From Betaproteobacteria bacterium UKL13-2 (GTDB lineage Bacteria > Pseudomonadota > Gammaproteobacteria > Burkholderiales > Usitatibacteraceae), in the NCBI GenBank assembly GCA_001602455.1, contig CP012157.1:553733-617732 (forward strand): a DNA stretch of 64,000 bases, written 5' to 3'. Under the pieces are notes generated by a model. The model searched no databases, was not told where the DNA came from, and was given only the letters and a program-made list of their open reading frames with translations. How positions within the stretch are numbered: the first letter of the stretch is position 1; each line of letters begins with the position of its first letter. The position numbers and the translations under genes were made by a program. This document shows positions 36,588 to 46,267 of this stretch, piece after piece.

Positions 36588-37348
36588 CAGGATTCTCCTT
36601 CGACGAATGCGCGGCCAGCGGCCGAGCGAGGTTGGATAAAGAACTGGGTGGCTGGTGTGATCTCTGCGATTGCTCCGTCATTCAGCAAGATGATCTGGCT
36701 GGCGAGGCGTTTCGCCTGCGCTAAGTTGTGGGTGGTCATCACGATGGTTACGCCGCGTCCGGCGGCGGTCGAGATGAGTGTTTCAATCTGACGAGCCGAC
36801 TGCGGGTCGAGGCTGGCGGTGGGCTCGTCGAGATAGAGAATTTCGGGGTCGCGCACCAGGGCACGCGCAAAGGCAACACGCTGCTGTTCGCCGCCGGATA
36901 AAACGCGTGCGGGGCGATTAGCCAGTTCGGCGAGCCCGACCGATTGCAATGCGTTTAACGCGCTGACGTGGGGAGGGGGCATTGTGATCCCTCTGACTTG
37001 GTGTTTAGCCGCGTACAGCACGTTGTCGAGCGCGCTGGCCCGTAGCATGACGGGACGCTGAAATAGCATCGCATCATGTTGTCGAAGCACTTGGGTGGCG
37101 ACTGGTTCGCCCACGGCGTTGACGACGCGCCCCGCCGTCGGCAAGAGCAAGCCGTGCAGCAAACGAAGCAAGGTGCTTTTGCCTGCACCGTTGCTCCCCA
37201 TAATGACAGTGCGCGTATTTTTGGTGATTTCTAAATCGATGCCGCGCAAGATCGACTTGCCCGCGAATGCGACCGCCGCGTTTTCAGCGCGAACTGGGAG
37301 CAGGCGTAGGGCGGCTGGCGGCTGGCTAGCCATATCGTCGCTCCGCAA
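36587..37348 (-). CDS. tupC: Tungstate ABC transporter ATPase
   Basis: A 253-residue ABC ATPase with Walker A 'GSNGAGKSTLLRLL', signature 'LSGGEQQRVAFARAL', Walker B 'ILYLDEPTASLDP' and 'MTTHN'. It overlaps tupB by 23 bp from the first ATG, or by 8 bp if Met6 starts, and abuts tupA. Context with TupA and TupB defines the substrate class. Confidence 0.92.
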   Translation of the reverse strand: MRSDDMASQPPAALRLLPVRAENAAVAFAGKSILRGIDLEITKNTRTVIMGSNGAGKSTLLRLLHGLLLPTAGRVVNAVGEPVATQVLRQHDAMLFQRPVMLRASALDNVLYAAKHQVRGITMPPPHVSALNALQSVGLAELANRPARVLSGGEQQRVAFARALVRDPEILYLDEPTASLDPQSARQIETLISTAAGRGVTIVMTTHNLAQAKRLASQIILLNDGAIAEITPATQFFIQPRSAAGRAFVEGES

Positions 37349-38054
37349 ACGATTTCAACCATTGCGCGACGATGTTGATCGCCAACACAATGGCGACCAA
37401 CACAATACCAAGCGACAACGCTAACGGCAAATCGCCTTTGGTGGTTTCCAAGGCAATCGCAGTGGTCATGGTGCGCGTGACGCCATCGATATTGCCGCCG
37501 ACAATCATGACTGCACCGACTTCGGCGCAAGCGCGACCAAGACCCGCTAGCGCGATGGTGACAAGGGAGAACCGACAGTCCCAGATGAGTGTGGCGGCGG
37601 CCGAGGCGTTCTTGATGCCGAGTGAGGCGAATTGATCCTGGTACTCGCGCCATGCGTCTTCAAGAATCTGCCGAGACAGGGCGGCGATGATCGGCGTGAT
37701 TAAGATTACCTGCGCGATGACCATTGCCGGGGGAGTGAATAAAAGTCCGTAGTGGCCGAGCGGGCCTGCGCGTGACAGCAGCAGGTACACGACCAAGCCG
37801 ATCACGACCGGTGGCAATCCCATCGTCGCGTTTAGCGCCGCAATCACCATGCCCCGTCCGGTAAACCGCGTGACCGAGACAATCGCACCAATGGCCAGCC
37901 CCAGTACGCTGGCGATGACGACCGCCGTCGCGCTCACCTTGAGCGAGAGCGAGATGATGTCGACCAGTTTTTGGTCGGCATGGGTGATGAGGTCGACGGC
38001 ACCGGCGAGTGCTGCGAAGAATGGGTTCACGAGCGTGTTTGCAAAAAGTTGCAA
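37326..38054 (-). CDS. tupB: Tungstate ABC transporter permease
   Basis: A 242-residue inner-membrane permease of the TupB/ModB type. 'ISLSLKVSATAVVIASVLGLAIG' begins the conserved region and 'LGRACAEVGAVMIVGGNIDGVTRTMTTAIALET' (in part) is the coupling loop characteristic of TupB. The assigned start is TTG at 38054; GTG at 38030 is an alternative. Three TTGCAA hexamers near 38039-38065 overlap the start region and might be operator-like, but this is unproven. Confidence 0.9.
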   Translation of the reverse strand: MQLFANTLVNPFFAALAGAVDLITHADQKLVDIISLSLKVSATAVVIASVLGLAIGAIVSVTRFTGRGMVIAALNATMGLPPVVIGLVVYLLLSRAGPLGHYGLLFTPPAMVIAQVILITPIIAALSRQILEDAWREYQDQFASLGIKNASAAATLIWDCRFSLVTIALAGLGRACAEVGAVMIVGGNIDGVTRTMTTAIALETTKGDLPLALSLGIVLVAIVLAINIVAQWLKSFAERRYG

Positions 38055-38110
38055 GAATTTGCAATTTTAGCGGAGCATGGCCCACGCGCACCAACCTTTT
38101 TTGGGAACCG

Positions 38111-38163
38111 GCCTGAACACTTAACGGGGCGCGCTCGCTGCGATGTGTGAAATGTGCAGGTTA
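38111..38163 (+). repeat. Internally deleted mini-copy of family A repeat
   Basis: Left end GCCTGAACACTTAACGGGGC and right end TGAAATGTGCAGGTTAG match the termini of the 245-bp element, with only about 20 bp between. It lies between tupB and grxD. Confidence 0.55.
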
Positions 38164-38227
38164 GTGCCTTTTGCTTTTACCCTTGCTTCTGTCTTTGCCG
38201 TGGTCTTTGGCGCATCGATGGTCGAAA

Positions 38228-38260
38228 AAAAACGCTTTCGACGCAGCCGAAAGCGTTTTT
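38228..38260 (-). terminator. Intrinsic terminator after grxD
   Basis: AAAAACGCTTTCG and its exact complement form a 13-bp stem with a 7-base loop and T-tracts on both strands. It ends the hemA-prfA-prmC-grxD transcript and could act in both directions. Confidence 0.88.
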
Positions 38261-38297
38261 TGTGACGTTGCGGGCACGCCGCAGTGGGGCGGTGAAT

Positions 38298-38612
38298 TTA
38301 CTGCGTGCCGTCGAGCAGCGCCTTCAACTCCCCCGACTGGTACATCTCGCGCAGGATATCTGCGCCGCCGACGAATTCACCCTTTACATAGAGCTGCGGG
38401 ATCGTTGGCCAGTTGGCGTATTCCTTGATACCCTGGCGAATTTCCTCGTCTTGCAACACGTCCACGGTGAACGGTTTGTCGATGCCGCTGGCCTTCAAAA
38501 TTTGTACCGCGCTGGCAGAAAAACCGCACATTGGAAACTGTGCAGAGCCTTTCATATAAAGCACGACGGGGTGATTGGTTACGGTTTCACGGATTTTGTC
38601 TTGGGCGCTCAT
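38298..38612 (-). CDS. grxD: Monothiol glutaredoxin (Grx4 type)
   Basis: A 104-residue protein from the ATG at 38612, matching the family start 'MSAQDKIRETV'; a longer frame from 38654 is spurious. The monothiol active site is 'CGFS'. Other blocks are 'VLYMKGSAQFPMCGFSA', 'NWPTIPQLYVKGEFVGGADI' and 'YQSGEL'. These proteins bind and transfer [2Fe-2S] clusters with glutathione and BolA partners. It ends the hemA-prfA-prmC-grxD cluster, a conserved betaproteobacterial order. Confidence 0.95.
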   Translation of the reverse strand: MSAQDKIRETVTNHPVVLYMKGSAQFPMCGFSASAVQILKASGIDKPFTVDVLQDEEIRQGIKEYANWPTIPQLYVKGEFVGGADILREMYQSGELKALLDGTQ

Positions 38613-38650
38613 CAAAGATTCCTTGGAAAAGATGGGATGGATTATAAAGG

Positions 38651-39505
38651 TCACGCGGGTCGCTGTCCTGACGTTACGCGCTCGATGCCGGCGAGGTCGC
38701 GCGTCGACTGAACCGCGGTGAGTCTTGCGGCGTACATCAACTGCCGTACCGCCTCGGCTTGGTTATAGCCGTGTTCAAGCATCAGCCAACCGTTTGGCCG
38801 CAGGTGCACCGATGCGCCTGCCGTGATCGCCCGAATGGACGCCAGGCCGTCTGGGCTTTGATCGGTTAACGCCATCATGGGCTCGAAGCGAAGATCGCCT
38901 CGGCTAAGGTGCGGGTCGTCCACCGCCACATAGGGCGGGTTGGAAACGATGACATCAAAGCACTGGCCGTCGAGTGCGCCGTACCAATTGCTGTCGAGGA
39001 ATCGAACCGGCGCATTTAACGTCGCGGCATTGGCTCTCGCGTTACGCAGCGCAGCGGCCGATGCATCAATCGCGACCACCTCGCAGTCGGGCGCTTCGAG
39101 CTTCACGGTAATGGCTACGATGCCGCTGCCGGTACCAAGATCAAGAATTGAAAGTCGCCTATTGGCGGGAGTTTTCAGGCTTTTTTGCTTGGAAATGCGC
39201 GCCAATGCTTGCTCTACCAGTGTTTCTGTTTCCGGGCGCGGAATCAGCACGTGCTCATCGATTGCAAAGTCGCGGCCATAGAACTCACGAACCCCAAGAA
39301 TTTGCGCCACCGGCTTGCCGTCGGCTCGAGCGGCGACCCATTGACGAAACCGCGCCGCCGCCGCAGGATCGATCTGGCGGTCAGAATGCGCGATGATCGA
39401 TGCACGGGATGTCCCGAGGAGATGGCTCAGCAGGTACTCGGCGTCTCGCCGTTCGATCGAGCGCTTTGCATCGGACAGGGCTTCGCCGACTGTGGTGCCA
39501 GGCAT
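38651..39505 (-). CDS. prmC: Release factor glutamine methyltransferase
   Basis: A 284-residue SAM-dependent enzyme that methylates the Gln of the GGQ motif in RF1/RF2. The SAM motif 'ILDLGTGSGIVAI' and the catalytic 'SNPPYVAVDD' are present, with the N-terminal helical RF-binding domain 'AEYLLSHLLG'. It is downstream of its substrate gene prfA, 17 bp away. Confidence 0.95.
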   Translation of the reverse strand: MPGTTVGEALSDAKRSIERRDAEYLLSHLLGTSRASIIAHSDRQIDPAAAARFRQWVAARADGKPVAQILGVREFYGRDFAIDEHVLIPRPETETLVEQALARISKQKSLKTPANRRLSILDLGTGSGIVAITVKLEAPDCEVVAIDASAAALRNARANAATLNAPVRFLDSNWYGALDGQCFDVIVSNPPYVAVDDPHLSRGDLRFEPMMALTDQSPDGLASIRAITAGASVHLRPNGWLMLEHGYNQAEAVRQLMYAARLTAVQSTRDLAGIERVTSGQRPA

Positions 39506-39522
39506 CTTGAGACCTCGCGTGA

Positions 39523-40608
39523 TTACCCGCCAGACTCGCTCAAATTGGCGAGTTGCTCGGCTTGATGTTCCGCAATCAACGCATTCGTCAGGTCAGCAAG
39601 GTCACCATCCATGATGAAGTCGATCTTGTAGAGCGTCAGATTGATGCGGTGATCAGTCACGCGCCCCTGCGGGAAATTGTAGGTGCGGATACGCTCGCTG
39701 CGGTCGCCAGAACCAATCAGCGACTTACGTTCTGCCGCCTCTTTTGCCTGCTGTTCGCGGGTCTGCTTGTCTTTGATGCGAGCCGCGAGGACGCGCCAAG
39801 CTTGCTCCTTGTTTTTATGCTGCGAGCGACCATCTTGGCACTCAACCACAATACCCGTCGGGAGATGGGTCAAACGTACCGCTGAATCCGTTTTGTTGAT
39901 GTGCTGGCCGCCGGCACCGGATGCGCGAAACGTATCCACCCGCACGTCTGCGGGGTTGATCACGATGTCGGAGGTGTCATCGGCCTCCGCCATGATCGCC
40001 ACGGTCGCCGCCGAAGTGTGGATGCGCCCCTGAGTTTCAGTTGCAGGTACCCGCTGCACGCGATGACCACCTGATTCAAACTTGAGTCTTGAGTACGCGC
40101 CTTGGCCGACGATGCGTGCGATGACTTCTTTGTATCCACCCACTTCACCCTGGGACTCGGAAATGATCTCGACTTGCCAGCCTTGGCGTTCGGCATAGCG
40201 TGTGTACATCCGAAATAGATCGCCAGCAAACAGTGCCGACTCATCACCGCCGGTTCCGCCGCGTACTTCGATGAAGATATTTTTGTCATCGTTCGGATCT
40301 TTGGGTAGCAATGCTTTTTGCAGCGCGAGCTCAATTTCTTCCAAGCGAATTTTGCTTGCTTTGATTTCTTCATCGGCAAAATCGCGCATTTCCGGATCTT
40401 GCGCCATTTCCAGCGCAGCCGCGACATCGTCTTCTGATTTTCGATATTCGTTGTACAAGGCCACAACCGGCGCGATTTCTGCGTGCTCTTTGGTAATCTT
40501 GCGGTAGTTGTCCATGCTGGACACGACGTTCGGATCTTCGAGTTGGCGATCCACTTCCATCAAGCGCTCAGAAAGTGATTGCAGCTTTTGTTGGATCGAG
40601 GCTTTCAT
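39523..40608 (-). CDS. prfA: Peptide chain release factor 1
   Basis: A 361-residue class I release factor reading UAA and UAG. The codon-recognition 'PAT' tripeptide in '[16 protein letters not shown]' and the peptidyl-tRNA hydrolysis motif '[15 protein letters not shown]' are both intact. Its start overlaps the hemA stop by 4 bp, the frequent hemA-prfA coupling. Confidence 0.97.
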   Translation of the reverse strand: MKASIQQKLQSLSERLMEVDRQLEDPNVVSSMDNYRKITKEHAEIAPVVALYNEYRKSEDDVAAALEMAQDPEMRDFADEEIKASKIRLEEIELALQKALLPKDPNDDKNIFIEVRGGTGGDESALFAGDLFRMYTRYAERQGWQVEIISESQGEVGGYKEVIARIVGQGAYSRLKFESGGHRVQRVPATETQGRIHTSAATVAIMAEADDTSDIVINPADVRVDTFRASGAGGQHINKTDSAVRLTHLPTGIVVECQDGRSQHKNKEQAWRVLAARIKDKQTREQQAKEAAERKSLIGSGDRSERIRTYNFPQGRVTDHRINLTLYKIDFIMDGDLADLTNALIAEHQAEQLANLSESGG

Positions 40609-41894
40609 GACTCGTCGCCATTTGTGGCGGGTTGTTCTGGATAAAGTTTTTTGATTGCGGCGGTGAGCGCCTCGCGCTGTTCTGCCGGGGCGCGCTTGAG
40701 AGCGGTCATCGGATGGTGCAGGAATTTATTGGTTAAACCCTGTGCCAGCAGCTCAAGTACCTGCTGTGGGTTCTCCCCTCGAGCCAGCAGCTTTTGTGCG
40801 CGCTCCAGTTCTGTCGTGCGGTATTGGTCAGCGCGCATTCGCAGTTGCTGAATAACCGGTACCGTTTCGCGGCTGGTAAGCCAGCGTTGGTATTGCTCGA
40901 CATGCGCCACGACAATTTTCTCTGCATCGACCAGCGCCGCTTCTCTGGTCGCCATATTCTGCTGAATCATCTTGCCGAGGCTATCGAGTGTGTACAGATA
41001 GACATCGTCCATGTCGCCGACTGCTGCTTCAATGTCGCGGGGAACGGCGAGGTCGACGAGAAACATTGGCTTGCGCTTACGCATTTTCAGCGCTTTTTCG
41101 ATCATACCTTTGCCAATAATCGGGAGGGGCGAGGCGGTTGACGTGATCACTGCGTCGAATTCATGAATGCGGTCAGGCACCTCGGCAAGCGACATGGCCG
41201 AAGTGGCGCTAGTGGCGCTATTGAAGGATTCGGCCAGCTCGCGTGCCCGCGACACCGTGCGGTTCGCCACCACGACCGCCTTGGGGGACTGCGCCGCAAA
41301 ATGCGTGGCAGCCAAGGTAATCATCTCGCCGACGCCAATGAGCAGCAGGCGAACTTCGTGGATATCGCCGAACAATTGCTGTGCGAGTTTTAACGATGCC
41401 GCGGCCATGCTCACTGAGGTCGCACCGATTTCGGTTTCGGTGCGGATGCGCTTGGCGGCCTGAAAGGTATCCTGAAAAAGGCGGTCGAGCGAGCCGCTCA
41501 GTGTGCCTGCCTCGATCGCCACTTTGACCGAGTGCCGGACTTGACCAAGAATTTGTGGCTCACCGACGATCATCGAATCGAGACCCGCCGCGACGCGGAA
41601 GGCGTGTCGCGCTGCTTCGTCGTCCTTGAATTGATACAGATATGTCCCAAGATCGAGTTTCGCGGCACTTGGGCGCGAGGTCAGCCAGTCCGTTGCGCGA
41701 CTGAGTACCGCATCGTCGCCACGAAGGTATAACTCGGTGCGGTTGCAGGTCGATATCAGCACCGCCTCTGCTGCGTGGGTTGCTTGCACGAGATCTTCAA
41801 GGGCAGGGCGCTGTCGATCATTGGGAAACGCAACTTTCTCGCGAACCTCGACCGGTGCAGTCCGGTGATTTAAGCCAAGTACGAAGAGCGACAT
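40605..41894 (-). CDS. hemA: Glutamyl-tRNA reductase
   Basis: A 429-residue enzyme that makes glutamate-1-semialdehyde from Glu-tRNA, the first step of C5-pathway haem synthesis. The catalytic Cys lies in 'STCNRTELY' (about residue 50), the NADPH-binding region contains '[16 protein letters not shown]', and the dimerisation domain contains '[13 protein letters not shown]'. It heads the hemA-prfA-prmC-grxD operon, divergent from the glutathione peroxidase gene. Confidence 0.97.
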   Translation of the reverse strand: MSLFVLGLNHRTAPVEVREKVAFPNDRQRPALEDLVQATHAAEAVLISTCNRTELYLRGDDAVLSRATDWLTSRPSAAKLDLGTYLYQFKDDEAARHAFRVAAGLDSMIVGEPQILGQVRHSVKVAIEAGTLSGSLDRLFQDTFQAAKRIRTETEIGATSVSMAAASLKLAQQLFGDIHEVRLLLIGVGEMITLAATHFAAQSPKAVVVANRTVSRARELAESFNSATSATSAMSLAEVPDRIHEFDAVITSTASPLPIIGKGMIEKALKMRKRKPMFLVDLAVPRDIEAAVGDMDDVYLYTLDSLGKMIQQNMATREAALVDAEKIVVAHVEQYQRWLTSRETVPVIQQLRMRADQYRTTELERAQKLLARGENPQQVLELLAQGLTNKFLHHPMTALKRAPAEQREALTAAIKKLYPEQPATNGDES

Positions 41895-42182
41895 TCAGGA
41901 GGCAAGGTTGCGCAAGTGGGTAGAGGAGGCCACAACGGTAGCGGAAGAATGATGTGTCTGAAAAACGACGCTGAGATGGACCAAAATCATCCTAGAAACA
42001 GCAGTTGTACGGGTGTGGCAAACCGCCAAACCCAAGAAAGGACGCGGTGTTTCAGACGATTCTCGCGAATAACAGCCATTTCTACGATTATACCAGTTGC
42101 CCATCACGCACCCGCCAGTAGCGGGCGTTAAACTGACAAACTGACCGATATCGTCCAACACTTTTTTCACGAGAGTCTGATC

Positions 42183-42782
42183 ATGAATTATTTCATCCGC
42201 TTGCTGCTTTTGGTGACGACTGTCACCGGTTTGAGCGATACCCAATTTGCGATCGCTGCGCCGACAACGGCCATCGCGCCAGCCCCGACCCCATGCACGA
42301 GCCTGTTGAATCAGAAGTTCGAGGCGTTGCAAGGGGGGACGCGCGATATGTGTGAATACGCCGGTAAGGTGGTGCTGGTCGTGAATACCGCAAGCTATTG
42401 CGGCTACACCAAACAGTACGAGGGCCTGCAAGCGATCTTTGACAAGTACCGTGAGCGTGGCTTGGTCGTGATCGGCTTTCCGGCAAACGACTTTGGTAAG
42501 CAGGAGCCTGGTTCTAACGCCGAAGTCGCCGACTTTTGCGAACGCACCTACAAGGTGAAGTTCCCAATGATGGCCAAAACCTCGGTCGTCGAAGGCACGG
42601 CAAACCCGTTGCACGAGGCACTCGCGAAATCCACAGGCCAACGCCCCAAGTGGAACTTTCACAAGTACCTGATTGGTCGCGATGGCAAGACCGTCTCTTC
42701 ATTTAGCTCGCGTGTGGAGCCCGAGTCGACCGAATTGACCACCGAAATTGAACGTCTGCTCTCGCTTGCTACCAAAAAATAG
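42183..42782 (+). CDS. Glutathione peroxidase family protein (exported)
   Basis: A 199-residue thiol peroxidase with an N-terminal signal peptide ending near 'FAIAAP'. The peroxidatic Cys is in 'VVNTASYCGYTKQYEGL'; the catalytic Gln, Trp and Asn are in 'FPANDFGKQEPG' and 'WNFHKYLI'. Cys replaces selenocysteine, as usual in bacteria. The export signal and a Pro/Ala-rich linker suggest periplasmic location, where the electron donor would not be cytosolic glutathione. It is followed by a full family A repeat. Confidence 0.9.
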   Translation: MNYFIRLLLLVTTVTGLSDTQFAIAAPTTAIAPAPTPCTSLLNQKFEALQGGTRDMCEYAGKVVLVVNTASYCGYTKQYEGLQAIFDKYRERGLVVIGFPANDFGKQEPGSNAEVADFCERTYKVKFPMMAKTSVVEGTANPLHEALAKSTGQRPKWNFHKYLIGRDGKTVSSFSSRVEPESTELTTEIERLLSLATKK

Positions 42783-42841
42783 CTATTCTTTACAAGGGCT
42801 TAAGCAATAGACCACCATGTGTCAGCGTGAATATCCCGTTT

Positions 42842-42854
42842 AAATGTTCAGGCT
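42842..42854 (+). repeat. Solo right-end remnant of family A
   Basis: AAATGTTCAGGCT, the family A terminal sequence, lies 47 bp before a complete copy and may be the remnant of an earlier tandem copy. Confidence 0.4.
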
Positions 42855-42900
42855 CGTGAGCGGCGAGATATGCAACAATAGCGGCTTGGGGTGTTATCTC

Positions 42901-43149
42901 CTAGCCAGAACATTTCATGGGGGCACGTTCGAAAGCGGGTCAGTAGGTGAACGGGCGAGATTTTTCGCCTGACCGACCACAGCATAGCGGGCTATGCTGC
43001 GGGAGGAAGGCAGAAAATTTCCGTCCAATCGCCCGAGGGCCAACGTGCAGCCCACAGCCACCGCAAAAGAGGAACCGGCCAAATTGGTCTTTCAATCACT
43101 TAGAGGCAACGTCCTTCGACACAGTGGGCGACCCATGAAGTATTCAGGC
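42901..43149 (+). repeat. MITE-like family A, full copy 1
   Basis: A 249-bp element running from CTAGCCAGAACATTTCATGG to CCCATGAAGTATTCAGGC. The ends are inverted repeats. The interior contains the palindrome AGCATAGC-GG-GCTATGCT. No transposase is encoded. It is more diverged than the tandem pair at 57.6 kb. With the preceding remnant it occupies most of the 485-bp gap 42783-43267, which holds no gene. Confidence 0.85.
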
Positions 43150-43267
43150 GAGATGTTCGGGGTTGAAGAAGTGGAATCGACAAGCAATGAGTAGCAGTAG
43201 CCGTCTGAGATGGATAGCGGTTGGTCGCTTGATCGTTCGATTTTTGCGACCAGCATAGGAGTAGGTT

Positions 43268-44491
43268 ATGGCAACGATGGCAAAACCGTCAAAAGACGTC
43301 AAAGTCTATCTCTTTACTTGGGAAGGTAAAGATAAGTCGGGCAAACTCGTCAAAGGCGAAATGCGAGCCTCTGGCGAGAATATCGTCAATGTGACGTTGC
43401 GACGGCAGGGCATTCAGAACGCAAGGGTCAAAAAAGCCGCGACCCGTTCCGGGAAGAGGATTACCGATCAGGACATCACGTTCTTTACGCGCCAGCTCGC
43501 GACCATGATGAAAGCAGGGGTGCCGCTCTTACAGTCATTCGATATTGTGGCTAAGGGGCACAGCAACCCTTCGGTGACGCGACTTCTGCTCGACATTAAG
43601 TTGGAGGTTGAGACGGGTTCGAGCTTGGCGCAATCGTTCCGCAAGTACCCGCTCTACTTTGACAACCTGTTCTGCAACCTCGTTGCGGCCGGCGAACAGG
43701 CCGGTATTTTGGACTCGTTGTTGGACCGCCTGGCGATCTACAAGGAGAAGATGCTGGCAATTCGGAGCAAGATCAAAAAAGCCTTGTTCTATCCGGTTGC
43801 GATCTTGGTTGTCGCGTTTGTGGTGACTGCGGTCATCATGATTTTCGTGATTCCGCAGTTTAAGGAGTTGTTCGTAGGCTTCGGCGCCAACCTGCCGGCA
43901 CCAACTCTCGTCGTCATGAACTTGTCCGAGATATTCGTTAGCTACTGGTACCTCATTTTTGGTGGATTGGCCGGCGGCATTTGGTTGTTCACGAATTCGT
44001 TGAAACGCAGCGAAAACATGCAGTTCGCGATGGATCGATTGATGCTCAAGATGCCTATTTTCGGTGAGATGGTGAGGAAAGCGACCATCGCACGCTGGAC
44101 GCGCACGCTTTCGACGATGTTTGCCGCTGGCGTCCCGTTGGTTGAGGCGCTAGATTCCGTTGCCGGTGCGGCGGGTAATCGCGTCTATATGCAAGCGACC
44201 AAGAAGATTCAGCAGGAAGTGTCGACGGGCTCGAGCTTGACGGTGTCGATGCAGAACTCTGGGGTCTTTCCAAACATGGTTCTACAGATGTGCGCAATCG
44301 GCGAAGAATCTGGCGCACTCGATGCGATGTTGGGTAAGGTAGCCGATTTTTTCGAGCGTGAGGTTGACGATTCGGTCGATGCGCTGGCGAGTTTGATGGA
44401 ACCGCTGATCATGGTGGTCTTGGGCGTATTGATTGGTGGCTTGGTGATCGCGATGTATTTGCCGATCTTTAAGATGGGTCAAGTCGTTTAA
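43268..44491 (+). CDS. pilC: Type IV pilus inner-membrane platform protein PilC
   Basis: A 407-residue GspF/PilC protein with two T2SSF domains, 'FTRQLATMMKAGVPLLQSFDIVA' and 'TRTLSTMFAAGVPLVEALDSVAG' (in part), each followed by membrane helices, and a terminal 'PIFKMGQVV'. PilC couples the PilB/PilT ATPases to pilus assembly. The gene for PilB, which usually precedes pilC, is absent; a repeat copy and a peroxidase lie there instead. PilD follows. Confidence 0.94.
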   Translation: MATMAKPSKDVKVYLFTWEGKDKSGKLVKGEMRASGENIVNVTLRRQGIQNARVKKAATRSGKRITDQDITFFTRQLATMMKAGVPLLQSFDIVAKGHSNPSVTRLLLDIKLEVETGSSLAQSFRKYPLYFDNLFCNLVAAGEQAGILDSLLDRLAIYKEKMLAIRSKIKKALFYPVAILVVAFVVTAVIMIFVIPQFKELFVGFGANLPAPTLVVMNLSEIFVSYWYLIFGGLAGGIWLFTNSLKRSENMQFAMDRLMLKMPIFGEMVRKATIARWTRTLSTMFAAGVPLVEALDSVAGAAGNRVYMQATKKIQQEVSTGSSLTVSMQNSGVFPNMVLQMCAIGEESGALDAMLGKVADFFEREVDDSVDALASLMEPLIMVVLGVLIGGLVIAMYLPIFKMGQVV

Positions 44492-44640
44492 GCGTTTGGA
44501 TGCGTGGCATGACGGCGTTTGGGTCGCGCCTGCCCGCCTTTGTTTTGTGGCTAGATCGAATTGAGCTGGCTCCGCCGACCCATCGATACAGCGATGACGG
44601 CGACCCTGTGGCGTAAACCTCATATAGAAAAATTTTAACG

Positions 44641-45558
44641 ATGGACATAATCGAGACATTTCGGGCAAACACTTGGTTCTACATCGGAACGCTCGGCACA
44701 CTCGGACTCCTAGTCGGTAGTTTCCTCAATGTCGTGATCCATCGCCTTCCCAAGATGATGGAGGCAGATTGGAAGCAGCAATGCATGGAATATCTGCATC
44801 CCGAAGAGGTTGAAAAGGCGGAGCGAGCAGGTGCTGAGCCCCCGCCCAAGGGCAACCCGAAGTACAACCCGAAGTACAACCTTGTGACGCCGCGATCAAG
44901 CTGTCCGTCCTGCGGGCACGAAATTACTGCGATTGAAAACATTCCGTTGCTCAGTTACGCCCTACTTGGCGGTAAGTGTTCGGCGTGCAAGGTCAAGATC
45001 AGCGCACGCTACCCGGCGGTTGAGCTGCTGACGGGCGTCTTGACGGGCCTGTTGGCTTGGAAATTTGGCGTGGGAGCCCAAGCCTTGTGCGCGATTGTAT
45101 TTGTCTGGGCCTTGATCGCCTTGACGTTTATCGATGCAGACACCACCTTGCTGCCCGACGACATTACGCTACCGCTCGTCTGGCTGGGGCTGATCGTGAA
45201 TGTTTTTGGCGTATTCACCACCTTGAGCTCTGCGGTCTTCGGCGCGGTCGCCGGATACCTCGCACTTTGGTCGGTTTATTGGTTGTTTAAGCTCACCACC
45301 GGTAAAGAAGGAATGGGCTATGGCGATTTCAAGTTGCTGAGTGCCATCGGGGCTTGGTTGGGGTGGCAGATGCTGGGGCAGGTCATTCTTCTGTCAGCGG
45401 CAGTCGGCGCCGTCGTCGGCATCATCGGCATTGTGATGTACGGGCGCGAAAAGAGCGCCAAAATACCGTTTGGACCATATTTGGCTGCGGCTGGCCTAAT
45501 CGCCCTGCTTGGCGGGGCACAGATCAACCGCTGGTATTGGTCGATGGGACATGGCTAG
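44641..45558 (+). CDS. pilD: Type IV prepilin peptidase/N-methylase PilD
   Basis: A 305-residue aspartic protease of the inner membrane that cleaves and N-methylates type IV prepilins and pseudopilins. Seen are the zinc-binding tetracysteine 'CPSCGHEI' with 'CSACKVKI', the first catalytic Asp in 'FIDADTTLLPDDITLP' and the GxGD motif 'MGYGDFKLLSAIGAWLGW'. The cytoplasmic loop contains a tandem NPKYNPKYN from a 12-bp duplication near 44854-44877. It follows pilC by 149 bp and precedes coaE. Confidence 0.95.
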   Translation: MDIIETFRANTWFYIGTLGTLGLLVGSFLNVVIHRLPKMMEADWKQQCMEYLHPEEVEKAERAGAEPPPKGNPKYNPKYNLVTPRSSCPSCGHEITAIENIPLLSYALLGGKCSACKVKISARYPAVELLTGVLTGLLAWKFGVGAQALCAIVFVWALIALTFIDADTTLLPDDITLPLVWLGLIVNVFGVFTTLSSAVFGAVAGYLALWSVYWLFKLTTGKEGMGYGDFKLLSAIGAWLGWQMLGQVILLSAAVGAVVGIIGIVMYGREKSAKIPFGPYLAAAGLIALLGGAQINRWYWSMGHG

Positions 45559-45576
45559 TCCGCATCCACTCGTCAA

Positions 45577-46203
45577 ATGAGCCAACTCAAAATTGTTGGA
45601 CTGACCGGGGGAATTGGCGCAGGCAAATCGGCCGCGGCGCAGTGTTTTATCGCGCACGGCGTTCGCCTCGTCGATACTGACTCATTGGCCCATGAGCTGA
45701 CTCTGCCGGGTGGAGCGGCAATTGATGCGATTCGCGTTCGGTTTGGCCACGAATTCTTGATGCCGGACGGTGCGCTCAACCGAAAACGGATGCTCAAGTG
45801 CGTTTTTTCTGACCCGGCCGCGAAATTTGCACTTGAGGGCATATTGCATCCGCTGATCGTACAGCATGTCCACGCCGCCATCGCCGTGATTGAGGCCGAT
45901 CCCACCTACGGGGTGGGATACGCGATTGTCGCGGTTCCGCTCCTGTTCGAGAAAATGACCTTCCGCGGCGCTCTGTGGCGGACATTGGTGATCGATTGCC
46001 CGGTGAGCGTCCAGGTCGCACGGGTTCAGGCGCGTTCAGGGCTCTCGGCCGACGAAGTGCTACGCATTGTTTCTGCCCAATTGCCTCGTGATATCCGGCT
46101 ACAACTCGCCGATGATGTCATTACCAACGCGGCTAGTTTGGAGACGCTGAAATTAGCGGTTTCGAAGGTTCACGCGCATTACCTCGAAAGTGTGGCTGAC
46201 TAA
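45577..46203 (+). CDS. coaE: Dephospho-CoA kinase
   Basis: A 208-residue P-loop kinase performing the last step of CoA synthesis. The P-loop 'GLTGGIGAGKSAAAQCF', 'LVDTDSLAHEL' and 'VPLLFEK' are family motifs. Its place between pilD and zapD is conserved in beta- and gammaproteobacteria. Confidence 0.96.
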   Translation: MSQLKIVGLTGGIGAGKSAAAQCFIAHGVRLVDTDSLAHELTLPGGAAIDAIRVRFGHEFLMPDGALNRKRMLKCVFSDPAAKFALEGILHPLIVQHVHAAIAVIEADPTYGVGYAIVAVPLLFEKMTFRGALWRTLVIDCPVSVQVARVQARSGLSADEVLRIVSAQLPRDIRLQLADDVITNAASLETLKLAVSKVHAHYLESVAD

Positions 46204-46267
46204 CCTGAATATTCCACAGCTCGCCCACTCAATGCGTTGGAGCGCCCGTCATGCAATGTTCAAGCTC
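46204..46267 (+). repeat. Degenerate mini-copy of family A repeat
   Basis: CCTGAATATTCCA at 46204 and TGCAATGTTCAAGCT at 46253-46267 resemble the family A ends. It fills the coaE-zapD junction and accounts for a false N-terminal extension of the zapD frame. Confidence 0.45.

Noticed and set aside
42107-42130. Hairpin between hemA and the peroxidase gene as a terminator
   Set aside because: The genes diverge here, so there is no transcript end to serve, and the stem has mismatches and no T-tract.
41895-42662. Minus-strand 255-codon frame opposite glutathione peroxidase
   Set aside because: Antisense shadow of a gene with intact catalytic motifs on the plus strand.
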